Shown: in pieces, positions 1-11,906 of the stretch
How positions within the stretch are numbered: position 1 is the stretch's first letter
Layout: every line of letters starts with the position of its first letter
Source: Adineta steineri
Lineage: Eukaryota > Rotifera > Eurotatoria > Adinetida > Adinetidae
NCBI GenBank assembly: GCA_905250115.1
Contig: CAJNOI010000021.1
Span: forward strand, 379,895-443,894
Direction of reading: 5' to 3'
DNA length: 64,000 bases
Notes under the pieces: model-generated
Databases searched by the model: none
The model's input: the letters and a program-made list of their open reading frames with translations, nothing else
Told to the model about the DNA's origin: nothing
Made by a program: the position numbers and the translations under genes

Positions 1-709
1 TTACACAAGTCCTTCCTAATAAACAAATTTGCATATATCAACATGAATGTTTATAATCGATTATTACTTATAAAACTTCGATATTTATCCAATAAAACAT
101 TTTTTTCACTCAGTTGATCAAACTAATAATTCAGTACTTAATAATATTTCTAATATATAAATTAACTATTCCGTAATTTATAAATAATGTAAAACTTGTG
201 TATCATTGTATAGATTACATATCTAGCTTTTATTACTCTAATTAATAAGTCCGAATGTATACTTGATCAGCAGGAAACTTTGCTGTGACTCGCTCGATTG
301 TATTCAAGAAGATTTTCTTTTCGGACACATTGTACCGAAGAAAAAATTAAATGCAATGCAGTTGTATTTATAACTGTCAGAAAGTAAACAGACAATTTTC
401 ATATAATGAAACAACACATTCTTTTTCTTCTCTTATGTGATAAAAATAGAAAAGCAACCTTGTACATCGTTTGTTTTTTTTCTTTCAAAAGAACAAGGAT
501 CATTTTTCATAAAAAAAAAATGAAAATAGTTAAACAATTTCATGCGATTTATTTCAACATGACAAAAACGATTATTTCATAAAATGCAAAAAAAAGAGAA
601 AAAGAATTTAGTATTTTTCTCTCCTTCGCTTTAGAATCTACCATCGAAAAAAAAAGAAGTAAATAAATTTTTGTTTGTTGTTCAAATATTAAACTCTATT
701 TTAAGATTA
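1..709. other. intergenic, left edge
   Basis: No confident gene. On the minus strand a short open stretch from about 350 down to a TAA at 244-242 reads in part NTIERVTAKFPADQVYIRT, which looks like protein rather than random AT-rich sequence. It has no visible start or splice acceptor, so it may be a terminal exon or relic of a lost gene. The rest is AT-rich with poly-A and poly-T runs. Confidence 0.4.
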
Positions 710-3063
710 ATGATTACTCGTTTCGAAGATCTTTCTAATGAACTTCTCTATGAAATATTCGATTATTTTGATATTTGTTATATATATGAAACATTTTCTT
801 ATTTGAACAATCGTTTTCATCATCTCATTCATTATTCATCTTTACCTTTAAATTTATCTTTTTCTTTAATGTCTAAAACAACATTCGAATATCGATGTAA
901 ATATATAGTACTACCAAATATACATCGTATCCTATCGATTCATTTATCAAATCTTCTTCTTATCGATTATTTCTTCACATCATGCACATTTGATTATTTA
1001 TTTACACGATTAGAATCTTTTACATTAAGCAATGTTAAATCTGAAAATCTTATTTCTATTTTAACTAATTTAGCATTTTTACCTCGTTTATTCTCTCTCA
1101 ATGTTACATGTATTGATAAAATTAGATCTCGAAGTTTTATCTATTATTTAATTATTTCTCTACCTGTATTAAAATATTGTCAGTTATATATTGATATATG
1201 GAATGAAGATTTTGATTACTTAATACCTAATAATAGATATAGTTCGCTTGAATATCTTACTATTGGTACAAAATGTAGTTTAAATGAATTATGTGAACTT
1301 CTTATTTATACACCACAACTCAAACGTTTATCATGTACATTATCAGCATCAAATAATTCATTAAATGAAATATCTCAAATTCCAGTATGTTTAAATACTA
1401 TTCATCTTCAATTAGAAGATATATCATTTGATGAATTTCAATGGTTAATATCGAGTTTTTCTCTTCAACTTCAAGTATTATCTGTATCTACTCAAGGTGA
1501 TATAGAATTTTTAGATGCACATCGTTGGCAACAATTTATTTCATGTCAAATGCCAGTTTTAAAAAAATTTTATTTTCAATATCAAACAATGATAAGCGGT
1601 CTTTTAGTCACTCCTGAATATTATTACGATCTGATGAAAGAATTTAATTCTTCATTTTGGCACGAAAAACAATGGTTTTTTACATATCAACATTATAAAT
1701 CTAACGATGGTGATTCTTGGATCACATTTTATTCAACGAAACCATACAGGTATATATACGTATAATAATGGACGAGTACTTCTGTTCTGAAACAAATCTC
1801 ATCAGAATACTTGATGTAGATTCCAAAGTTGGGCGAGTACGAGTACCAACACGAGTACTATTGCATCGAGGGTGACTAAGAGTTTTTTCCATAGTTCGTA
1901 GAGGGAAAAATCTATATTTAAACAGTCGAAACAAAAGGACGCAAGAATTCATGTCATCCATGCAGCACATAATCACATAGTAATTTTTTATGAGACATAA
2001 TTAAGAACTCCAAGATCATATTCTCGAGTACAAAAAGAATCCATCCGAGTACGAGTATGAGCACCAACCCCTCGAGTACGAGTACGAGTACTTCGAGTAC
2101 TTTGCCTAGCTCTGGTAGATTCTGCAATATATTGATAGTTGAGTAAACCTTTTCTAGAATTTTGATAAAATTGCATACGAGAGTAACGGTCTTTGAAAAA
2201 ACATTTATTTTATCCGCCTCATACCTCATTAGTCGAAGAAAAAAGCACCTATTTCCTTTTTTTTAAGATGGAGTCGATATGATTTTCATGAAGTTATAAA
2301 TCAGCATCATGAAACTGGTCTTAACTTAGCTGATGAAGTAAATTTTTATAATTATCAAACGCTTGCTCAATATCCTATTCAATTTACACAGACTACACGA
2401 TTGAATTTTTCCCAAGGAGATATTACTCAAAATCCTTTATTTATATCTGATCTTACACATTTATTTTGTCCTTCAAAAATTACTGAACTAATTATTTCGA
2501 ATGAAAAATTTCGATTCGAACATTTACTTTTACTCTTACATGAATTTCCTAATATACAATTTTTAACAATACCACAAAATATACTTTATCTATCTTTACC
2601 TCAAACTGATACCAACCGTTTAATAATCAATAAGAATAAAATTATGAAGGTAACAATTTTGAATCAATGTACTCTAGAAGATATTCAAATACTTCTTCGT
2701 TGGTGTCCGAATTTACAAAGTTTGGATATCGAAGTACAAAAAGAAAATTTACAATTAATTATATATTTTTTATTATCGAAAAATACAAAACAAATTCATC
2801 GTAATCGATTACCATTATCTCTCAATTTTAAAAACATTAGTTTTTGGAAACAAGAATATAATGATTGTATTTCTTGTAGAAATAAGAAAAATTTCAATTC
2901 ATCAATATTTTCAATACCATGTAATCATCATCTTTCTTTATTATGTTGTCGAAATATAAATTATAAAATGATTGAAAAATTTCGAATAATGATTAATAAA
3001 GAGAAATTACTCAATGATTATGCAATTGAATATTTGGATGAAGATATGTATTTATGGTGGTAA
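710..3063 (+). CDS. F-box / leucine-rich-like protein, two exons
   Basis: Likely substrate-recognition subunit of an SCF ubiquitin ligase. The first ATG in frame is at 710, and the protein opens with the F-box core (FEDLSNELLYEIFDYFD, residues 4-20). Leu-rich segments spaced like degenerate LRRs follow. Exon 1 is 710-1749. The donor follows ...CCATACAG and the acceptor is a T-run plus AAG ending at 2267. Exon 2 (2268-3063) rejoins in phase 2 to give PYR|WSRYDFHEV, a continuous 611-aa protein. The second half repeats Leu-rich units (CTLEDIQILLRWCPNLQSL) as in bdelloid F-box proteins. The 518-bp intron is far longer than most others here and holds GAGTAC-type repeats. The family is greatly expanded in bdelloids; the substrate cannot be told. 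Confidence 0.85.
1750..2267 (+). repeat. repeat-bearing long intron of the F-box gene
   Basis: The intron carries two clusters of the hexamer-like unit CGAGTA/CGAGTAC, near 1831-1860 and 2046-2105, separated by unrelated sequence. The clusters create long open frames on the minus strand that I do not regard as genes. Its length and composition differ from the short AT-rich introns elsewhere in the window, so it is probably an insertion into a formerly short intron. Confidence 0.65.
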
Positions 3064-3784
3064 TATAAAAGAAAATATTTTCGAACTGTTAGATTTAATA
3101 TACGTTAATTGTATAATGATGTTACTTTTTTTTCTGTTATAACGATCAATAGCATATTTATTATTTTGTAAAATACTCATAGAAATGAAAATATTATAAT
3201 ATTTATTGAAATAAATAACTTAAAATATCTTTTCTCTGTCGAATCATTCATTACAAAACGTAGGAACACACGGATTCCAATAATTTCATTAAAATCGAAT
3301 ACTGGAAGATAATCGAGACAGAAACGATAAAAGTAATAATAAAAGATATGAATTATGGTAATAGTACAGTCTATTTTTAATTATGTCATGATATACTTTA
3401 GTTACTTTACTACACATTGATATTTCACTTGTTATGTATTTGAATTAGATAGTCTCATCTTATTGAACTCTTCAGTTTCCTAATGCTAAAAACAATCGTA
3501 ATTGCATCCTTTTTCGTGTTAATTTGTACTAATTATCATACAATGTTTTGTATTATATCAGCTATTGTTCTCTTTTGGGTTTTATCAAATATCTTTCTGT
3601 ACAATGTTACACTTCATTAACGACAGTATATCCGAATCAAAGAGTGACTTACGTTTATATCACATATTTTAATTATTTCTTTCGAATATGACTATTTTGT
3701 CAAATAAAATCGAAAGAAAAAATATTTCAGTTGTTCTAAAGTTTATTTTAAACTAAAATATATATTTTTCAATGTCCCATTTTT
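3064..3784. other. intergenic
   Basis: AT-rich, between the F-box gene and the converging NmrA-like gene. A 45-codon plus-strand ORF at about 3484-3621 (begins MLKTIVIASFFVLICTNYH, hydrophobic) is too short to call. An AATAAA-like signal near 3210 may serve the F-box transcript. Confidence 0.4.
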
Positions 3785-4720
3785 TTATATAATATGATTA
3801 GCTTTCTCAGCTGTGGTAATAAATTCTTCAATATTTGAGAAATGAATATCTGGAAAATATTTCTTTCTTTGTTCTTCTACTTTATTCATTGGTACTGAAC
3901 TTGCGCCAGTTGCATTCCATAGATCCATAAAAGCAAGCCATAATTGCGATGGATCTTTATCATGCAAATGTTGAGCACGATCTTGTTCTAATTCTTCAAG
4001 AGATTTATATGTAATTTTTAATTTCTTATCAGGATAGATTTTTTCTATAAGTTTCACGACATTATTCCAAGTTGTTGTTTCACCAGCAATATAAATATAT
4101 CTATCCCATTTTGTATTTGTTGTAGCCAAACGAGCTAAAGCTTTTCCTGTATCACGAGCGGATGTAAATGTTATTGATTCATTACCAGTACCTGGGATAC
4201 GAATTGTTTGTTGTTCAAGATCCAAAGGCCATACAGGTAAAATACGTTTCAAATATGATCGATCACCAGAAATAAAATAATCCATAAACCATCCTTGATT
4301 AAATAATGTATATTCAATATCATTTTGTTCTTCTAATAAGTTTCGAATTGCTCCATGCGTTGGAACATAAAATTCTGGATGTTGTGGAAATTTCTCAATG
4401 TCACCTCCACATTCCGATGGAATAAATCGTTTACATTTTGGTGATGTTTTACAAGCAGAAATCATAGCTTCATGAACATCATTATAAAAATGATCATTAG
4501 AATGAATTAAACAAATAAGAACATCAACATCAATAAGATGTTTTGTAAGTGATTCAACTGAATAATCAGTTTTACGAAATATAGTATTTGGTTGTTGATC
4601 AAACCAAGGACGTGATTCTCGACTTAATAAAACAATTTTTAATGGTAAAGAAAGAGCATTAAGTTCTTCAACAACATATTTAGCAACATCACCAAGTCCT
4701 GCAACAGCAATTGTTGACAT
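3785..4720 (-). CDS. NmrA-like NAD(P)-binding oxidoreductase
   Basis: Single-exon, 311-aa protein of the atypical short-chain dehydrogenase class (NmrA / isoflavone-reductase-like). The N-terminus has a beta strand and a glycine motif (IAVAGLGDVAKYVVEEL, residues 4-20) for dinucleotide binding. A basic residue after strand 2 (LLSRESR) fits NADP(H) preference. The KRFIPSECGGD segment (about 137-147) is the family's RFxPSExG signature, followed by a substrate-pocket region (FNQGWFMDYF). There is no signal peptide, so it is probably cytosolic. Length matches the family. It is intronless, unlike most neighbours, and the family is best known from fungi, plants and bacteria, so horizontal origin is plausible but unproven. 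It may be a redox sensor rather than an enzyme. Confidence 0.85.
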   Translation of the reverse strand: MSTIAVAGLGDVAKYVVEELNALSLPLKIVLLSRESRPWFDQQPNTIFRKTDYSVESLTKHLIDVDVLICLIHSNDHFYNDVHEAMISACKTSPKCKRFIPSECGGDIEKFPQHPEFYVPTHGAIRNLLEEQNDIEYTLFNQGWFMDYFISGDRSYLKRILPVWPLDLEQQTIRIPGTGNESITFTSARDTGKALARLATTNTKWDRYIYIAGETTTWNNVVKLIEKIYPDKKLKITYKSLEELEQDRAQHLHDKDPSQLWLAFMDLWNATGASSVPMNKVEEQRKKYFPDIHFSNIEEFITTAEKANHII

Positions 4721-6043
4721 AATTAATATTCACAATCGGATAATATAAAGTACAAGGATAAATATGTGATTTGTATTTTTCTTATATATAGTGTATCACA
4801 CATGTAGAAAAAATCAAAATAAATCGCATTGTCATCATGACTCATCCGAAGAAACGAATAAAAGAAAAAAAAACATATTCAGCATTACAGTTACACTTCA
4901 AAACAAAGAGAACGAAAATTATTAACATAATAATGCATTGTTGAAAACTCTGCAGAATCATTAGTTCAAATATATTACAGGAAATCTTTGACTCAATAAA
5001 AACAAAACGATTTGATTAAGTTTTCAATACAGGTATTGAGCTGTAAACAACTCTATTAGATGATTTAGATATCCTGTTTTTAATATAATCTTAGGCATTA
5101 TGAATGAATATAACAAAGTTAATCGACATATCATTGACATTCTCGTTTACTCTATAATTCTGTAGTTTAAATGGGATAGTAATACTTACAGTCATTTATA
5201 TACGAAATTACCCATACCTAGTTTTCATGGATTTAATCCTTTAGAAATTATGGGACTACTATTTCTAACATGAGTTAATTTAATTGATGAGAATCTTCTT
5301 TATTCTTGCTTGTGCTGATTATCGTATAGTTAATAGTAATCGAATAAGTATTTATCTATTTAGACAATATATTTCAATCCAGCTACTAATATAAAAAATT
5401 ACAGTGCATGATTCGGGTAGACGAGATAGTAGGCATGATACGAATGTGATATACTCATTCCCTATATTTTGAATATAATATCTAATACAGTTTTATCTAT
5501 CTGTCGAGTAGTAAATGGTTAGGTACGCAAACGTTTTGATCGTCAGTAACTTGAATTATTTATTTTTTCTACTCTGTTCGTATATTTCTTATCTATTTAA
5601 ATAATATAGTCTTTCCTTTTGAATTTCTTTATTATTAACATCATGATTTATATCGTATTAAATCGAAACATACAATTATTAAATAATGTACTTTAACTTA
5701 GTATAAAAATTGACAATTAAATGCAATTTATTCACATTATATAAAACAAAACATGACTGATATTCTTAAAGTTCGCTAATGAAAAGGTAAGAATGATCGA
5801 ACAGTACAAATTAAAAAAATATTCGTTTTTTTAATAACTTTAAAATTGGTTTTTTATCAATCAGCACTATCTCAACGTGTTTTCGATGAATAAAATATTC
5901 AGACACTCATCGATCACATACTTTCATGTCTATAGTGGGTGTATATTTTTTTTTGTTCTACCTTTGTCTATTGATGCATAACCATTGAAATATACCTGAG
6001 CTTCTAATGAATATTCATTCACATTATTGATTTATTTCATCAA
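4721..6043. other. intergenic between divergent genes
   Basis: About 1.3 kb of AT-rich sequence holding the promoters of the NmrA-like gene (-) and the small gene at 6044 (+). No ORF with protein-like content, repeat or RNA gene was recognised. Confidence 0.4.
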
Positions 6044-6511
6044 ATGGCATATAACAATTATGATTTTTATATACCACAAAATGGAAGTATAATGGTTGAA
6101 CTAGTGGATGATGTCAGTCAATGTATGAGCTTTCTATTATTATATAAGATTGTTTTCTTTTAATTATAATAAAATATTTATTGTTTAGATCCAGGAGGTG
6201 TTGGACCTCCATTACCATTAAGCTATCAAGATCTTGGCTATTCAAATCCGTATGGCTCGAATCGATATAATATGAATGCACAAACTGGAAATTTGTTTGG
6301 CTCGAATCAATATAATACGAATGCACAAACTGGAAATTTATTTGGCTTGAATCAATCTAATACGAGTTCACGACCTTCTGGTATAATGCGTTGGGGTCCA
6401 GCATATACAATTATAGGACCACATCAACCTGAAATACCACCTGGTGGTGGTGTTTATGATCCTAATTTAGTTGTCCCTGGTATGCATAACTTCAATATTG
6501 GTATATACTAG
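6044..6511 (+). CDS. small Asn/Gly/Pro-rich protein with internal repeat, two exons
   Basis: Unrecognised family; predicted 133 aa. Exon 1 is 6044-6122 (MAYNNYDFYIPQNGS...). A 66-bp GTATGA...TTTAG intron follows, and exon 2 is 6189-6511, joined in phase 1. Exon 2 carries about 2.5 copies of a 15-residue unit (GSNxYNxNAQTGNLF; 45-bp period in DNA, starts near 6275 and 6320), then a Pro/Gly tail (GPHQPEIPPGGGVYDPN). There is no signal peptide or membrane segment. The Pro/Gly tail recalls low-complexity tails of proteasome-inhibitor PI31-like proteins, but nothing specific supports that. An AATAAA occurs shortly after the stop. The splice fit and clean joined frame are the main evidence that it is real. 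Confidence 0.55.
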
Positions 6512-8227
6512 ATGAGTAAATAAAAACTCTACGATTATCTTGTAGTTAAACAAGATTAAAAATATATTTTATCAACACCAAGCAATTTCTTTATTTTTTT
6601 TTTGGAAATAAAAATTTCCCATAACACACTGATTGAATCAATTTTTGTTGTTTTTTTTACTAATAATGACTATTTCTGTATGAATAATGTATAAAAGGAT
6701 TTATTGTAATAAAAACACAAAAGAATTTTATTAAAATTTTTTTTTCTTATTTAAAAAAATACTGAAGAAGTATTGTGTATATAAGGATGAACAATATGCA
6801 GTTTAACAATCGATAAGTTAACATAAATTTTAATAGATATTTTACTATCACGTGCAAATGAGTGTGACAATATATTAGTTATATACGTCATTTCGTTGGA
6901 AAAATCACGCCATCACATTAGTAGACAGATATAAATCATGATTGAATTTACTATAGAAATGACTAGATTTTATATGAGATATTTGAAAGTATTTTATATA
7001 TTCGTTTGAATATAAATCAACTATTCATTAGTAGATTTAATGATTCATCACATCGATCTTTTTTATCTTCGATGCGATATATATTGAACTTCAACTTAAA
7101 AACAAAATATGATACTCATATGAATCTAATACATGAGAACTAATTGATGTTCTATATCATACTTTGCAACTAGACTACGACGGCACTCAATATTGTATCA
7201 GCTAAAATAGTGAAGCACTTTTTCTTTATTCTACTGTAGTATTAAAATAGTTCAAATATTATATAATAAACAGAAATATACTACTTTTCGCTTGCCAGTT
7301 AGCTTTCAAAAGAATTAAATTATGAGATAGATCATGATACAAATATTCTATCGGGTATACTGAAATTGAGGTAAGAAAATTTATCTTTGGATGTCGTCGA
7401 TATTCATTTAATATAAAAAATAAAGGTCATGGTATGTACATGAGGGGCTATTTTTTAAAGTGGTGGTGTTTCATTGTTGACAACTTGTTTGACGAGTTGT
7501 CTCCCACCTACGCTACACCTTTGAAGTTTAGAGAACTCATGCACTTCGGACCTCCACTCTTTATTGTTACACGTTATCGATTTATATTGAAATGTTATTG
7601 AAGTTGAGTAATAACATGTGTAGTAGCAATGAAATTCTCATTATTATATTATAAGTGTAACTATGAAGTTGTCTCTCTCGTTTTTATTCATATGTAACAT
7701 ATGAGGAGAAGAAAAATAAAGAAAAGCAATTACTTGGTGAAGATCTTATGAAAGTCACCAATTAGCAACATATTTGTATGACACTTGAACTTTGTGTTTC
7801 ATTATACTAAATACAATATAACATAAAAATGTGAAGTAATCACTATAGAAGCTGTTTTGAGAAATTTTCTTTCATAATAATATCTGTCATTCTACTAACC
7901 TCTTTCGCGATAAACATTGCAAAGCTATTGTAACACGAGAAAGTTTTTTTCATTGATTTGCTCGGGAGTGTTGAATAGATAGTTCTGAGTTGTTATTCAA
8001 ACACCTCTGTATAGACTAAACAAGCAACGATAAAAAATTTCAGTTATGATAAATGAGTTACATGTTTAGTTTATAATTAATCATAATGATATTCTTATTT
8101 ACAAAAATTCATTTAACGAAATACATAGCCTTATAAAATTCATCTTTATTGATTTAATAAAAAATATGTTCATATAACTTTCTTTGAAAAAGAGTTATAA
8201 TTAAATCTTTAGTTTAATATAATTCAA
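6512..8227. other. intergenic with a GC-richer hairpin patch
   Basis: AT-rich apart from about 7440-7560, where base composition rises and a stem can be drawn (7 bp GACAACT/AGTTGTC, extended outward by GGTGG/CCACC). It may be a structured RNA or a MITE end. No protein-like ORF was seen. Confidence 0.4.
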
Positions 8228-9874
8228 TTAGCCAATACTATAACCGCTGTGTTTTAATGATACATGGATATTATCAATAATTTTTGCACCGAAAGTCTGA
8301 ATTGCAATGTCAATTAACTTTGTATCACGACGGCATGGTAAAACACCTGATGTATATAAAAAATCACCTTCAACTTCAAATTTTGTTAAAATTTGTATTT
8401 CTTAACATGTATAAAAATAGAATAATTTAAATAACTAGATTATTATATATAATACATACCATTTTGAAGTTCTGTATTATGACTATCAAATGTTTTTACA
8501 TACATTTTACATGTCGAATCCGATGGTGACGCTTCCATTGATAAAACTATCTGAATTCCACCATATCTTACCATATTTGCATATGAACTGACATCAATTC
8601 GTTGCCACATATTTAATTGTGTAGTATTACCATTAACTTGAAAATACCATTTACCATATGCTTGATTTGTTTGATTTTTATATTTAGCAGCCGTAATATT
8701 ATTTCGATTCTCTAAATTCCATCCAGATATTGAACCAAGTTCTGCATCTCCATTTATAATTATATTTGGAGCTTTACCAAGTGTTTTTCCATCTGGAAGA
8801 ATTGCATCATCTAATGTAAGAATTTCGTTATACAATTGTTTGTCAGATAAATCACAACCAGTTAAATCAGTGGAAGAAAAATCAGCTCCACGAAGATTAG
8901 CATTAGAAAATTTTGCATTACGTAAATTAGCCGCATAAAAATCTGCAGATAAAAGTGTTGTGCCTAAAAAACAAAATTTTAACAATATAATCAGACATAT
9001 ATATATTTTTTTGAAACTACTCTATCCAGATTTTAGTAAAAATGAATGTGGATTGAACTAGTTAATTTTCGAACTACATAATCATTATTATTATATTTAA
9101 TTATCTCATTTAAAAAAAGGATTGTACTGAGATATTACACGACTAAGTATAGACGTTACAGTCTGATTAATAAAACTGTAGGAATAATAAAAACTCACCT
9201 TCGAATGAAACACCTCGCATTTGTGTATAACGAAAATCAGCATAACGTAATTGTCGATTATTAAATGATGCATTAACAAGTGAAGTGTATGATAATGCTA
9301 GATCAAATAGATAAGGATGAAAAGCAGTATCTTCTTCAATATCTAAAATTAATCCATCTAAATTAGCACCAACTAAACTAATTGGATCTTCACCGCTCGA
9401 TAATAATCCAGATTCAAGTAAAAATAAAATAACATTTGTTTTTCTTTTAGCATCTAATTGTCTTAGAACAGCTAATGCTTGTGGCCGAAAAATATATTCT
9501 CGAATTTCATAAGTGTATGTAAAATTTAAAGATAAAATTAATTGTGATGTATCACGTATATAATTATCAAGTAAAGTTTCTTGTCGTTGTTGATCAGCTA
9601 AATTTTGTTCTTGTTGACGTTGACGTGTATTTAATTCACGATCTTGTTCACGTGTTTGATTAGCTATTAAAAGATCTTGTTCACGTTGTTTTTGTGCTAT
9701 ATCAAGATCATTTTCACGAGTAGCTTGATTATATCGATTTTGTTGAACAGTAATTACAATTGTTGCAATAGCAATAACTAATGGAATAATTATAGCAGAA
9801 ATAATTTGTAAAAATTTTTCAGTTTTACATCGAGTAGTTTGAGAATTTTCTTTTATCATTACTTTCTCTTCCAT
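8228..9874 (-). CDS. membrane-anchored pentapeptide-repeat protein, three exons
   Basis: Predicted 450 aa. Exons are 9874-9199, 8963-8460 and 8400-8228. The introns (235 and 59 bp) are GT-AG and both junctions keep phase 1. Order: short cytosolic N-terminus; one membrane helix (residues about 21-43, FLQIISAIIIPLVIAIATIV); Gln/Arg/Glu-rich coiled coil (about 44-100); an alpha segment; pentapeptide repeats A(N/D)LxX (LRNAKFSNANLRGADFS) split by intron 1; then a beta-sandwich-like domain starting IINGDAELGSISGW that resembles galactose/carbohydrate-binding folds and ends LKHSGYSIG. The exon 3 join gives NGEIQILTKFEVEGDF, supporting the model. This architecture is common in bdelloid genomes; function is unknown. 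Binding of a ligand by the C-terminal domain is inference. Confidence 0.88.
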
Positions 9875-11250
9875 AATAAAAATATTTAACTATTAAATAT
9901 AACTATTGAGATTAGTTAATATATGTACATCTTTCAACTAGGAGAAATTTAATATTATATTTGTCTAGTGAAAAACAACTGTGCTATTTATTAAAATGTG
10001 ATATATAATATCCCTTTTTTTTATTTGATAACTATAATAAGATATTTGTGTGAAGTATAACTTTATGAAAAAAAATTGAAGTTTTGTTATACTAAAAATG
10101 CTTCAGATGAGAAATATTCAACAATGGACGTATTTTTATCAGTTGCATCAATTCCGTTCGAAATCTCTTTCTTTTTTTTAACGTTTCATATTACATTAGA
10201 TCATTGTATCGACTATAAATAAAAAATGATTCACATGTTCGTGAAAAATTGTCTATTATGTAGAAATTTGATCCCATAGAAGAATAATAATTTTATTGAC
10301 ATGTTGTATTCATTCAACATTACTTTTTAAATCAAAAACAAAATTTTGTAGTAATTCATTTCTAATACATCATCAAATTATTCTAAATGATTTCTTTCAA
10401 TAAAAAAACAAATTCTAATTGTACAAAGTACTTCTATAAATAATCATGATTAATTTCGGGCGTAAATTAATAAGAGAGAATATGTAATGGTAAAAGAAAT
10501 ACAACTTTATAAAATATATAATCATAAAACAGAATACTTGTTATTTAAAATAAACAATAATGTCATGTCAAATTTCGTTTTTGTCAAAAACATAAAAGCT
10601 TGCGGTGATGTATGTCTATTACATTTTATAAAATTGCTTTTAACACTCACTGTCATTCGTAAAACAAGCTTTCAACTTGATTCGTCTATGTTTTCTTATA
10701 CAATAACAATACTGACAAAACACACAATTGAAGTAATGAGATTAGAAAAAAAACATTATTGCATGAAATTAACCTTTACGAAAAAAAGGAAGAGAACTTT
10801 CAAGTACATAATCAAGGTGATACAATTGTTGACGAATCAGCCAAACAGTTCGAATTGCGTCTGTTTTGTGCCAAAATATAGGAGCAAAGAAAGTGCTTAG
10901 TTTATGTAAACGAAAGAATATTCTCGTACTTTTCTAACATTTCATGTTTAACACGCAGTCATTGACTGATACAACCCATTGAAGTGTCTAGTAGCTCTTA
11001 GCAACATCTGTTTTGACTGAGAAAAAAAAATTGAATTTCTTTTGCCGCCTACTTCCACCTATACACAATGCTTTTTCTTCACAAACAATCAGTTATTTAT
11101 TGAATATTTTTCTTTTTCATATTTCAAAATCAACAGCCAGCAACATATACTTTTATACAGGTAACCGGATGGGAATCATATTCGAAATAATAAAAAACTC
11201 TAATATAAAACAACTGAATTGTAATTTTTTTTCTCTTTCAAGCATTAAAA
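9875..11250. other. intergenic
   Basis: AT-rich region between divergent genes. A 137-codon ORF at 10487-10900 has Lys/Ile/Thr-rich low-information composition and no recognisable domain, so I leave it uncalled. The pyrimidine tract and AG at 11241-11242, 9 nt before the ATG at 11251, may be a 5' UTR or trans-splice acceptor. Confidence 0.4.
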
Positions 11251-11517
11251 ATGGTTCCACCAATAATTCAAAAAATTTTACCAGTTTTTAATTTTTTTAT
11301 TGCATCAACAGCATTAGGTTTTCAAGTTACAGTTCTATATCCATGGCATAATCAATTAGAAAAAGATTTTGAAGGTTTACAACATCAACAAGAAACAAAA
11401 TTACACGAATATCATGAATTAAGAATGCAAAATATTAAAAATATAGAAACATATTTAAGTAAATTAAATCTTAAACAATTCGAAGAAGAAGTTGACAATC
11501 AACAAAAACAAATGTAA
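11251..11517 (+). CDS. small single-pass membrane protein
   Basis: 88 aa, single exon, family not recognised. An N-terminal hydrophobic helix (residues about 8-30, ILPVFNFFIASTALGFQ) is followed by LYPWH and a charged, Gln/Glu/Lys-rich amphipathic helix to the end. The layout (short N-terminus, one helix, coiled tail) is that of small mitochondrial inner-membrane assembly factors or supernumerary subunits, but no signature allows a name. The start is supported by a strong pyrimidine tract and AG just upstream and by the immediate onset of protein-like sequence. Confidence 0.5.
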   Translation: MVPPIIQKILPVFNFFIASTALGFQVTVLYPWHNQLEKDFEGLQHQQETKLHEYHELRMQNIKNIETYLSKLNLKQFEEEVDNQQKQM

Positions 11518-11906
11518 AAAAAGACTCAATAATTTATATTTTTTTTTTGAATATGTCGCAATAGAAATAATGCCAACTTTTTCTTGTAGAGATACTGTTT
11601 GTTTAATGTTAATAAAAACAATTCGTAGGAAAAAATAGTAATTCTAGTTGCAATTGCGATTAGTTTAATAGATTCATTTGTATCTTGTGAAATGATAAAT
11701 ATGTGTAAGACATAGACAACGCAAATAATAATAAAAAACAACTCACAATAAATTAAATGGCAATAGTTTTTTCTCATATCTAATCTTAATCTGTCAATAT
11801 TTGATTTTTTTTTCGAAATAAAAAGGCAGTAGGTTATCATCATATTATTCGTTCGTCATTTATAAAACCTCGTGGTAAATAACAGCTGTATAAAAAAAGG
11901 TCTTTT
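11518..11906. other. intergenic
   Basis: Nothing convincing. A minus-strand 105-codon ORF (11843-11526) with two hydrophobic stretches is Ile/Lys/Tyr-rich, has no motif, and overlaps the promoter of the hydrolase gene. Confidence 0.4.

Noticed and set aside
1722-2229. Minus-strand ORFs of 62-91 codons in the F-box intron
   Set aside because: They are created by the GAGTAC repeats and give repetitive Thr-Arg or Leu-Val peptides; no start context or family.
10487-10900. 137-codon plus-strand ORF
   Set aside because: Composition looks like translated AT-rich spacer; no domain, no signal, no splice partner.
11526-11843. 105-codon minus-strand ORF with two hydrophobic stretches
   Set aside because: AT-rich sequence readily yields Ile/Leu/Phe runs; no motif, and it overlaps the next gene's 5' region.
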